A stretch of 64,000 nt of DNA from Bacteroidota bacterium (GTDB lineage Bacteria; Bacteroidota; Bacteroidia; 2-12-FULL-35-15), in NCBI GenBank assembly GCA_017303895.1, contig JAFLBF010000004.1, forward strand, positions 1-64,000. Reading direction: 5' to 3'. The translations under genes and the position numbers were made by a program. Each line of letters opens with the position of its first letter. The stretch's first letter is position 1. Under the pieces are notes generated by a model, which was given only the letters and a program-made list of their open reading frames with translations, was not told the origin of the DNA and made no database searches. Positions 45,914 to 53,602 of the stretch are shown one piece after another.

Positions 45914-46975
45914 ATGAGCGGAATGTCAAGAGAAAAAGGGATACAAACGGTGTATGGTGGTGGTGGTCATGTGGTGATACTCGGCGCCGGTGCGAGCATA
46001 GCGTCAACGCGCAGAAATCCTGAACGTAATGGTAAGGTGCTCCCATCGATGGATAACTTCATTGATGTGGTAGGACTTGCAGAAATCGTCAAACGATTGC
46101 CTGCCGAGCTGCAAGCGAAGAACTTCGAGACCTTATACAGCAACCTGCATCAACACGACCCGAACTGTGAGGCCATTCAAGAGATTGAGTGGATTGTTCA
46201 GGAATACTTCCGCGACATGCGTCTGCCGGACGAGCCCACGATATACGATTACCTGGTGTTGTCGCTACGTCCAAAAGATTTAATCGCAACGTTTAATTGG
46301 GACCCTTTTTTATTCCAGGCATTCCAACGTAACCGACACGTTGCAGATATGCCCCTGCTATCCTTTTTACATGGAAATGTTGCGATGGGATTCTGCGAGA
46401 AAGACAGGACGACCGGCCTTGCTGGTTATACACATAAGAAGACCTTGAACTATTATGAGCCGACTCGGCTTTTGTATCCGGTTACACAGAAGAATTACAA
46501 CCAGGACGAGTTCACAAAAATTGAATGGGGCAGACTACGGTACTGGCTCGAATCCGACGTAACGAAGCGTATCACGATATTCGGCTACGGGGCTCCAGCT
46601 TCAGACGTTGAAGCTGTGAAGTTGTTGAATGATGCCTGGGGAACACCTGACGATCGCAACATGGAACAGGTAGAGATTATCGATATACGTCCACAGGATG
46701 AAGTACGCGACCAATGGGATAACTTCATTCACTCGCATCACTATGACTACACCAATGATTACTTCGGCTCTGTTCTGGCACACTATCCACGACGAACAAG
46801 CGAGAGTTGGTTTCATCATTATTTACCAGCTACGGTAGAAGAAGCGTTCATGGAATCTAATCCCGTTCCTAAGGACTTTAAGACATTACAAGAAATGTGG
46901 GACTGGTTCAAACCATTGATAGATGCTGAGAATGAGTGGAAGGCCAAGCAACCAAAGGAGGGAACAGAACAATGA
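45914..46975 (+). CDS. SIR2-like domain protein (possible NADase of a defence pair)
   Basis: 353 residues from the ATG at 45914. The NAD-binding site is HVVILGAGASIAS (Gly24-Ser28), the catalytic Asn/Asp motif is ATFNWDPFL (N128, D130) and the His is in SFLHGNVA (H153). GYGAPASDVEA near 225 closes the SIR2-like fold. Bacterial proteins of this type in defence loci deplete NAD after phage infection. The stop overlaps the start of the SEC-C gene by four bases (ATGA), giving a translationally coupled pair. Confidence 0.8.
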   Translation: MSGMSREKGIQTVYGGGGHVVILGAGASIASTRRNPERNGKVLPSMDNFIDVVGLAEIVKRLPAELQAKNFETLYSNLHQHDPNCEAIQEIEWIVQEYFRDMRLPDEPTIYDYLVLSLRPKDLIATFNWDPFLFQAFQRNRHVADMPLLSFLHGNVAMGFCEKDRTTGLAGYTHKKTLNYYEPTRLLYPVTQKNYNQDEFTKIEWGRLRYWLESDVTKRITIFGYGAPASDVEAVKLLNDAWGTPDDRNMEQVEIIDIRPQDEVRDQWDNFIHSHHYDYTNDYFGSVLAHYPRRTSESWFHHYLPATVEEAFMESNPVPKDFKTLQEMWDWFKPLIDAENEWKAKQPKEGTEQ

Positions 46976-47613
46976 TAGGATACAGAATAAAAATACCATC
47001 AACCTCAAATAAGTTCGTTGCCGAGTTACAAAAACTACTCGTGCTGCAATCAACGCCTGTTATTCTCGACATCGTAGCAGGACCGATGGATGAAGCCTGC
47101 GGTTGCTTCGAGAATGTTCGTAGGCGTGTTGATACTGATGGAGGCGAGTTCGTATTGGGCTGGCAGTTCTGGGAACATCCGTACATGATAGAAGCGGAGT
47201 TTCACGCCGTGTGGCGTAAGCCTAATGGTTCATTACTCGACATCACACCTAAGGACGACCGAGACATACAACAGATATTATTCATCGAGGATACCACAAG
47301 AACATACGAAGGCACACAAACAGACAATGTTCGTATCAACACAACCACCTGCGGATTAGTTGACGACATCATTGAAGTAGAGAAGGCAAAGTACAGGTTC
47401 TTAAATAAAGATGGCCGCGATAAAATCATAGGGCAGGTAAATTTAGTTGGTGATGATGCGCTCGTGTGGCAGTCAATCGTACAACTCTCAGCTATGCTCG
47501 AAAGATTACACATGACCGGCGGAGATGTAAACTTCCCGTGCTTCTGTAACTCTGGTGTCGCGTACAAAGACTGTCATCGTGAAGTGGTAAGGAAGGGAAT
47601 GTTAGAGATATGA
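46972..47613 (+). CDS. Unknown protein with C-terminal SEC-C zinc motif
   Basis: 213 residues. The start overlaps the SIR2-like stop by four bases. The last 24 residues contain CFCNSGVAYKDCHR (C190, C192, C201, H202), the SEC-C zinc motif used for protein contact by SecA and many other proteins. The main domain (YRIKIPSTSNKFVAELQKLL ... FHAVWRKPNGSLLDITPKDD) is not recognised. Coupling to the SIR2-like gene suggests a sensor or regulator for it. Confidence 0.7.
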   Translation: MIGYRIKIPSTSNKFVAELQKLLVLQSTPVILDIVAGPMDEACGCFENVRRRVDTDGGEFVLGWQFWEHPYMIEAEFHAVWRKPNGSLLDITPKDDRDIQQILFIEDTTRTYEGTQTDNVRINTTTCGLVDDIIEVEKAKYRFLNKDGRDKIIGQVNLVGDDALVWQSIVQLSAMLERLHMTGGDVNFPCFCNSGVAYKDCHREVVRKGMLEI

Positions 47614-47789
47614 TAAGTTAAACTTCCCTCCACGTTAAAGTTTTTTCCATTTCCACGGTTCTGCTATCTTGCCTTAAACCTCGGCAGGTTCTTCCATAGC
47701 GGTCTATAAAAACCGATGCACAAAACGGACACAAAAACTCTTGGTTTACAAGGGCTGTTCTGGAACATCAGCCGGCAAACTTTAACCAA

Positions 47790-48434
47790 ATGAATAATAT
47801 TAACCAGGCCAAGAACCGCGTGTGTTTATTCCTGCGCGTATCTACAAACAGACAATCCAACGACCGTCAGCTTGAAGAACTATCCAGTTTCTGCGATGCG
47901 AAGAACCTTGTTATCACGCACACCATCGCCACAGTAATTAGCGGACGAGTACGATTTCAGAACCGTGATGATGTGAAGCAGTTACTCGATCTTGCACGCG
48001 AGCGAAAATTCGACACCGTTTTTGTAACAGAGATAAGCCGCTTAGGGCGCAATGCCGTTGACTTGCGCTTCATCATTGACACGCTTCACAGTTACGGCGT
48101 GAACGTGTATTTCAAGAACCTGGGAATATACAGCATGGAGAACGGCATCACCTCATTTGCCGTTGCGATATTGATTGCGATATACGCAGAACTCACACAA
48201 GAAGAAATCTCGCTTCTACGAACCAGAATTATTTCAGGGCTCGACGCGGCCCGTAAGCGCGGTAAGCGCATCGGACGACCCGAAGGCTCCGTGCCTGATA
48301 AGGAACTACTTAAAAAATATCCGCAGCTCGTTCGCGATATAAAAGGTGGTTTGAGTTTGAGGAAGGCCGAGAAGATTCACGGTGTGTGCCGTACTACTGT
48401 GATAAAGATAAAGCGCATCGTCGTTGCTGCTTAG
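47790..48434 (+). CDS. Serine recombinase, resolvase/invertase type
   Basis: 214 residues. The catalytic motif is FLRVSTNRQSNDRQ (Ser18). FVTEISRLGRNAVDLRFIID and the long E-helix (FAVAILIAIYAELTQEEISLL) follow, then the linker KRIGRPEGS and a C-terminal HTH (SLRKAEKIHGVCRTTVIKIKR). Size and layout fit plasmid or transposon resolvases. The 3' end overlaps the convergent gene by four bases. It may mobilise or stabilise the island. Confidence 0.9.
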   Translation: MNNINQAKNRVCLFLRVSTNRQSNDRQLEELSSFCDAKNLVITHTIATVISGRVRFQNRDDVKQLLDLARERKFDTVFVTEISRLGRNAVDLRFIIDTLHSYGVNVYFKNLGIYSMENGITSFAVAILIAIYAELTQEEISLLRTRIISGLDAARKRGKRIGRPEGSVPDKELLKKYPQLVRDIKGGLSLRKAEKIHGVCRTTVIKIKRIVVAA

Positions 48435-48973
48435 TTCAGGTTCACTGCTGCATCCTTCACTACCGATTCAATCACATCCTGTTCTATCCACTCCCGTATG
48501 GATTTGAAGTGACCTTCTTTTTGTATCCGCTTGCTTCTGTTGTTCACATACATGAGAGTACCAGGATTATTAAACAACTCGGATATTACAAAATGAGGTA
48601 CGCCGAACGCGTTGAATATATCGTCCAGTCTATCTTCGCTTAAGAACGTGATGATAATCTCACCGTTCGTCGTACCTTCTATGATGGTACCGTAATCCGA
48701 CTCGAGTATAAATTTTCGGGTGTGTAGTCGGTTATCGTACAGCCGTCCTAATACCATATCCGCCGGCATCCAATCCATCATGAGTTTGAGTTCAGGACTT
48801 GCCACACCTTTGTTTATTGTCTTGTATCTGTGTCTGAGGTCCTGCTTCCCGTAATAGGATTTAAACCTGACGAGCTCCGTGTTATCCATCATCAGCAACG
48901 CTTCGCGTATGCTGCCGGCATCGGTGAAGAACTCCATCTTCCGGGACTGTATGTTCAGATAATACAAAGGCAT
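48431..48973 (-). CDS. Unknown 180-residue protein
   Basis: Not recognised. It is soluble, with no signal peptide, and contains KGVASPELKLMMDWMPADMV, an acidic middle (SEDRLDDIFNAFGVPHFVIS) and a charged C-terminus. It converges on the resolvase gene with a four-base overlap of stops. Composition matches the island. Confidence 0.65.
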   Translation of the reverse strand: MPLYYLNIQSRKMEFFTDAGSIREALLMMDNTELVRFKSYYGKQDLRHRYKTINKGVASPELKLMMDWMPADMVLGRLYDNRLHTRKFILESDYGTIIEGTTNGEIIITFLSEDRLDDIFNAFGVPHFVISELFNNPGTLMYVNNRSKRIQKEGHFKSIREWIEQDVIESVVKDAAVNLN

Positions 48974-49019
48974 CGCCGAATATAGACGATGCCGGTAAAT
49001 GGAAAAAATGAACGATGGG

Positions 49020-49967
49020 TTATACCTTCTGAGATTTGCGCTTCGCTTCTTCCTCGCGCTGACGCCTAACTTTCTCCAGCGCCTCGATTGCCTTCATCTC
49101 GTGCTTGATAATTTCTTCATCAGAGATGGCATCAATGTGTATAGTTAATTCTATTCCATAGGTAACTCCAAAGAACTCGTGTCGGTCCCGTGAAGCATAC
49201 ATCACAGGAGGTAGTGCCGTTCCTGCTATTAACGCGGTCGGTAGTATCGCCTTTGGATACCTTATAGCAAGGAACACCACCGCGAGTGCAGAGAACACGA
49301 CCACGGCTTGACGCTCCGGTGTATTCGCCCAATCTCCAATACTCTTCATCGTTCTTTCCATGCTCGAGTGTATCGCCTTATCCTTTTGTTCTGTAAAGCA
49401 TAGCGGAGCAATAAGACCACCGTACATTCCTATGAAAATGGCCTTAGAATTTTCTACAACAAGAAGCTGAGGCAGTCGCACGTTTACCCCGTTGTACTGA
49501 AAACCCCTCATAGTTAAACCCTGGTCTGCCAGGGAAGTATTAAGCTGTTGCAGAAAATTCATCCCCTGCATAACGATATTGTTTCCCTCATAAACAGTCG
49601 GGTGCGTATGGAAGAAGAACGGTAGATATTTGTTATCGAGGGCGAACTTGTACGCCTGGGCTAATTCCTTCTCGTCGGCGCGGTAGCTGTGTCGCTTATC
49701 ATCGGCGACGTTCGTCACGAAGGCAACATCAACCGCCTCGTAACTTATCCTGCCGTTAGTTTCCACATGCTTGAAATAAACCAAGCCTCCCTTCTCGTGT
49801 TCTGGGTCGTACTCATTCCTTAATTTGGTAAGCACTGTCGGTTGATACGAGAACGCACCCGGCGCGTTAAGGCGTGCGTACTCTGTGTTGTTGATGTTAA
49901 TACGGTTGGTCAGGCGTGGGTGTGCCAGTAACCAGTTGGAGTCTTGTTTGAAGGCGTGTGAATTCAT
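49020..49967 (-). CDS. JAB/MPN-like domain protein with membrane segments
   Basis: 315 residues. An EKGGLVYF motif (Glu58) and FFFHTHPT (H120, H122, P123) have the order of the JAB/JAMM metalloprotease Glu and HxHP, but the downstream Ser-x-x-Asp is not visible, so activity is doubtful. Two hydrophobic segments follow (about 221-236 and 240-257), and the protein ends in a charged helix (KVRRQREEEAKRKSQKV). Bacterial JAB proteins remove ubiquitin-like tags in some defence systems. No E1 or E2 gene is nearby. Confidence 0.5.
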   Translation of the reverse strand: MNSHAFKQDSNWLLAHPRLTNRININNTEYARLNAPGAFSYQPTVLTKLRNEYDPEHEKGGLVYFKHVETNGRISYEAVDVAFVTNVADDKRHSYRADEKELAQAYKFALDNKYLPFFFHTHPTVYEGNNIVMQGMNFLQQLNTSLADQGLTMRGFQYNGVNVRLPQLLVVENSKAIFIGMYGGLIAPLCFTEQKDKAIHSSMERTMKSIGDWANTPERQAVVVFSALAVVFLAIRYPKAILPTALIAGTALPPVMYASRDRHEFFGVTYGIELTIHIDAISDEEIIKHEMKAIEALEKVRRQREEEAKRKSQKV

Positions 49968-50092
49968 CTGTTAGGGTTTGTCCGTAGGTAGCAAATAGCT
50001 TGCCATTGGGAGAAATCAGGACACCGTGTCTGAACTTGTGGTAGAAAAGCGCTGTCCTGTATTAAATTACTGACAAATCTAAGGGTTGTGCA

Positions 50093-50419
50093 CTACTGCG
50101 CAGAGAACATAACCTTCTTCTGGTTGTTGTTCCAGTAAACCCGAACGTAGTTGTCGTTATAGTGATAGGAACGGAACCCGTGCTGGTCGTTGCCTTCTCC
50201 TCTCGTCAAGCCTGTTATCGTCACCTTGTAAGTTACCTGCTGCTGATGAACTGTACGACCCTCCGCATGAACCTGAAACCTGCTACCGAGACGAGCGATG
50301 CACTCTTCACAAGAACGCTCGTCGTTGAAGTACAGTTGTATGCTATACAACTCGTCCGCTACCTCATTGGTGTAGTTGTATAGTTCGGTGTCGGTCGCTT
50401 GGTAGATTGGGCGTAGCAT
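50093..50419 (-). CDS. Unknown 108-residue protein at the island edge
   Basis: Soluble protein with CEECIARLGSRFQVHAEGR and HQQQVTYKVTITGLTRGE; no recognised family. Its ATG lies about 10 bp from the AT-rich lipoprotein gene 50430-50819, so no room for its own promoter remains. Either it is read from upstream, or the island was cut here. Confidence 0.6.
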   Translation of the reverse strand: MLRPIYQATDTELYNYTNEVADELYSIQLYFNDERSCEECIARLGSRFQVHAEGRTVHQQQVTYKVTITGLTRGEGNDQHGFRSYHYNDNYVRVYWNNNQKKVMFSAQ

Positions 50420-50429
50420 GTTTATTTCT

Positions 50430-50819
50430 TTATTTGCTCGTCTTCTCTAAGTAAATATTATCATACATTGACTTATGGTGTATGATGGCCTTACCATCTT
50501 TACTCTCTATTGGTAGTTTGGTAGTCATAAGAACTTCCTCAAATTTGGTAAATTCTGTACTATGCTCTTCATCCTCATCTGCGAAAAATTTATCGAAAGT
50601 AATGTACCCATTGGAGAAGGACCAATTTCCTGTATTCCTATAGACAAGAGTATTATCCTTCTTGCGGTACATTAAATTTATATAAGTGCCGTCGCTATTT
50701 ATCCATACTGAATCAATAGTATTAAGGTTGTTCTTTGATACATAAAGCCCAGTAACATCTTGTTTATTACTGCAACTGTATAGAACTATTATTAAAACTA
50801 CAGTTACTATCTTTCTCAT
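50430..50819 (-). CDS. Lipoprotein beside the truncated RHS gene (possible immunity)
   Basis: 129 residues with a signal peptide and lipobox (VVLIIVLYSC, Cys16). The small beta-rich domain has GLYVSKNNLNTIDSVWINSD and NTGNWSFSNGYITFDKFF, like the 'META/lipocalin-like' small lipoproteins. It starts four bases after the RHS stop on the same strand, where immunity genes of polymorphic toxins usually lie. It is AT-rich like the host chromosome, unlike the island. Confidence 0.7.
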   Translation of the reverse strand: MRKIVTVVLIIVLYSCSNKQDVTGLYVSKNNLNTIDSVWINSDGTYINLMYRKKDNTLVYRNTGNWSFSNGYITFDKFFADEDEEHSTEFTKFEEVLMTTKLPIESKDGKAIIHHKSMYDNIYLEKTSK

Positions 50820-50823
50820 AAAT

Positions 50824-52890
50824 CTACTTTTTTATTATTGACGTTGGAACTATAAATAAGTATGTCTGATGTGTTGTACTCTCAGGTATTACCTTTCCAG
50901 CCTGTCTTGGTTTATTATTACCTTCATTATTCTTTGTTATTGGGTTAAAAGTTTCCGAAGTAATCGACTTACTATCTATTACAATAATAACTGTTTTATC
51001 TCCAACTTCATAAAAATTGTAGTTTGCCTTTCCAACAAATTGGGCTGTCATATTAGTTCCGGCACTTACAGGATTAAAAAATGGTGCTGTACCAAACTTC
51101 GTCTCGCCACTTTCGATGTATTCCGCCAAGGCTTGAACAAAGTTCGGAGCTTTTATTAACTCTGTATTCATAGGGTGATTCTGGTACATTAAGCTTTTTT
51201 CAGGTCCAGTCCCTGTTTTATACTCGGCATAAAGGGTTGCCCAATTTGTTTTATCATCCCTTCTCGTATAACCTTCAACATTTTTAGAAGATTTCATCAG
51301 TTGACTTTCCCCAGTCTTTGCATTTACAATTTCTGTTTTCCCATCTTTCTCACCACCTTTGTAATGAGTAAAATCTACATCCTTACCTCCCATATCGCTT
51401 ACCTTTGTTTTATCGTATTGTCCTGTTTTGTCATTATATACTGCATTGTACTCATCGTCATTTGCACCATTCGGATCAATATTTAAAATCGGTTTATTGC
51501 TGAAGGCATGGTAAGGCGACATCCACGGTTTCTCCTTGAACATAGGGTCCACGTTCCACCTACGGCCCAAACGGGCGTCGTACTCCCAGTACTCGGCGGT
51601 ATAGTGCGTGCCTACGTTGCCCGTGATTTCGTCGTCTTTTTCCTGTCCTCCCGCGGCGCCGTATCTGTAGCTGTTGCTGTTATACGACCTTCCCGGCATG
51701 TATGAACCGAACGGATAATAATCATACTGGCTCATGATATCTGCCAGATAAAAATCAATGGTATCGTTTGAATTGGTATCCACTGCTATTTTATGATCCG
51801 TTAGTGTTGTCATTACATTGCCTAAATGGTTACTCAATTCGTAACGTTTAAAGCCCTGGTAATGTGTTAGTGGATCGCCCGAAATACTTGCCGTGGCTCC
51901 AATCAATTCATTTGGTTGGGCATTCATACCCAAACGGCTACTGCCATACAAATGTTTCTCTGTTTGAGCATAGCTCAATACCGTATCGTCCACCGTATGC
52001 TCATACGTACTCATTACATTACCTTGTGCATCTCTCACATAATACGTTGTTCGCTTCCATTGGTTACTATTATCTAAAATATGTTTGGCAATGCGATTGC
52101 CCGAAGCATCGTAATCAAATGCCAAATTATCCTTAGTACTGCCTGTAACACGTGTAATGCGTTTAATTTTACCATACACCGTCCATTCAATGGAATCTAT
52201 TTCTTCGGTACTGTCTTTTACCAAATTGCCTATTGCATCATAACTGTAATTGTTATACACATTTATAGAGTCTTCATGGTTACTAAAGCTTCCCTGGTCA
52301 TCTATATCATCTGAACGTAAAGATGTGTAGCCCGTATTATCATTTACATGATACAAGCGGTTATGGATCATATCGCCCGAAGCATCTTTCCAATATTTAT
52401 ACACCATATCATCGTGCTGAACGCCCAGATTATCGTAACGTGTCTGCGTTAAAATGTTTCCATTGGCTTCGTATGTAAAGTTATTGGTGTACATGTTGGT
52501 GATAAACTGATCGCTACTCAACCATTGGTTGTTTGGTATATCAATATTACAAAAAGTTTTTGATTCTGTTATTCTGTTCAACTGATCATATTTATAGGCA
52601 TTGCCTTGTGGTACAGCAACCGGCACTGCTGCTAATCCGCTTGGTACAATGGTGTCAATTTTTGAAAGTGTGGTTACCATGCTACTAATGTTTCCGTTGT
52701 ACAGATCGTAACGGCCTGCCATTAACTCACTACCCAATGTTTTGCTTTCAAAACGTTTGCTTACATCGTTCCATTTTAAATAATCAATGGCTTTGTAATC
52801 GCCCCTGAAATAGTTTAAGCTATAGCTCATCGCATCCAATGCAAATACTTTATTGGCATTGAATACAGTATCCTCCAGTCCGTCTTTACC
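50824..52890 (-). CDS. RHS gene fragment, 5'-truncated (orphan RHS tip)
   Basis: The open frame from 52890 encodes the last part of an RHS protein without signal peptide or N-terminal domains. It enters in mid-repeat (GKDGLEDTVFNANKVFALDA, SYSLNYFRGDYKAIDY) just after an in-frame TAG. It includes YD repeats and a complete RHS core (YELSNHLGNVMTTLTDHK, YRYGAAGGQEKDDEI, LGRRWNVDPMFKE, NKPILNIDPNGAN). About 200 residues of unknown C-terminal domain end VPTSIIKK. A TTG at 52839 is the first usable start, so expression is doubtful. It resembles orphan rhs-CT cassettes with their immunity gene. Confidence 0.8.
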   Translation of the reverse strand, partial: GKDGLEDTVFNANKVFALDAMSYSLNYFRGDYKAIDYLKWNDVSKRFESKTLGSELMAGRYDLYNGNISSMVTTLSKIDTIVPSGLAAVPVAVPQGNAYKYDQLNRITESKTFCNIDIPNNQWLSSDQFITNMYTNNFTYEANGNILTQTRYDNLGVQHDDMVYKYWKDASGDMIHNRLYHVNDNTGYTSLRSDDIDDQGSFSNHEDSINVYNNYSYDAIGNLVKDSTEEIDSIEWTVYGKIKRITRVTGSTKDNLAFDYDASGNRIAKHILDNSNQWKRTTYYVRDAQGNVMSTYEHTVDDTVLSYAQTEKHLYGSSRLGMNAQPNELIGATASISGDPLTHYQGFKRYELSNHLGNVMTTLTDHKIAVDTNSNDTIDFYLADIMSQYDYYPFGSYMPGRSYNSNSYRYGAAGGQEKDDEITGNVGTHYTAEYWEYDARLGRRWNVDPMFKEKPWMSPYHAFSNKPILNIDPNGANDDEYNAVYNDKTGQYDKTKVSDMGGKDVDFTHYKGGEKDGKTEIVNAKTGESQLMKSSKNVEGYTRRDDKTNWATLYAEYKTGTGPEKSLMYQNHPMNTELIKAPNFVQALAEYIESGETKFGTAPFFNPVSAGTNMTAQFVGKANYNFYEVGDKTVIIVIDSKSITSETFNPITKNNEGNNKPRQAGKVIPESTTHQTYLFIVPTSIIKK

Positions 52891-53007
52891 CTAGCTAAAC
52901 TCACTCAAATAATTATTTTCAATGAGTCTTATCTTTAATTATATCTTTCCTTCCTCCACTTTTTGAAGATTAAAACTTCGAACTACCGAAGATTCTATAT
53001 CTATAGA

Positions 53008-53592
53008 TCATTTCTTTTCTAAAATAATAAACAACTCCCTGCCCGCTCTTGGTTTTATGGAATTATAGCAAGGGTCGAATGTTTTAAAGCTGAAATAAGG
53101 TTCAAAATACTTGACATACTCTGCTTTATTTCCACCAAATGGCGGATGTGCCGTATTTAAAGGATCATCAAATAAAACACCGGCTAATTTTCCGTCTTTG
53201 TTCAAAAGAACTGCCATTTTTTTAGCATAATTGGCACGTAAGGAAGGATCGATCGCACAAAAGAATGTTTGTTCAATGATCAGATCATAGGTATTGCTAT
53301 GCTCGAAAAAATCACCATGGATCAATTGTTCTGCCGGGAAATCAGGCGATCGTTTCAAAATATTTTTCAACGGCTCTTGTGAGATATCAATTACAAACAC
53401 ATTTTTAAATCCTTGTTTGTATAAATATTCTGCCTCATACGCATTTCCTGCACCTGGGATCAAGATCTTCAGTCCCTTGTTCGCTAATTGATCAATGTAT
53501 TCCTTTAAAGGAGCACTCACCTCTCCTACATCCCAACCTGTTTCCTGATCATTATAACGCTTGGTCCAATATTCCTGATTGAGTTCTATCAT
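53008..53592 (-). CDS. Thiopurine-methyltransferase-family SAM methyltransferase
   Basis: 194 residues. The TPMT family start is FWxxRY-like (YWTKRYNDQETGWDVGE), followed by the SAM site ILIPGAGNAYEAEYL and VFVIDIS, then YDLIIEQTFFCAIDP and a closing RAGRELFIILEK. The family methylates thiols or related small molecules. It is a stand-alone housekeeping-type gene, close to but not overlapping the DUF5686 gene. Confidence 0.88.
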   Translation of the reverse strand: MIELNQEYWTKRYNDQETGWDVGEVSAPLKEYIDQLANKGLKILIPGAGNAYEAEYLYKQGFKNVFVIDISQEPLKNILKRSPDFPAEQLIHGDFFEHSNTYDLIIEQTFFCAIDPSLRANYAKKMAVLLNKDGKLAGVLFDDPLNTAHPPFGGNKAEYVKYFEPYFSFKTFDPCYNSIKPRAGRELFIILEKK

Positions 53593-53602
53593 ACTAGAAG
53601 TT

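Noticed and set aside
46972-47613. Longer start at 46936 for the SEC-C gene
   Set aside because: It would overlap the SIR2-like gene by 40 bases; the ATG at 46972 gives the usual ATGA coupling.
48431-48973. The unknown protein as a resolvase accessory gene
   Set aside because: It is convergent with the resolvase, not co-directional, and has no DNA-binding motif.
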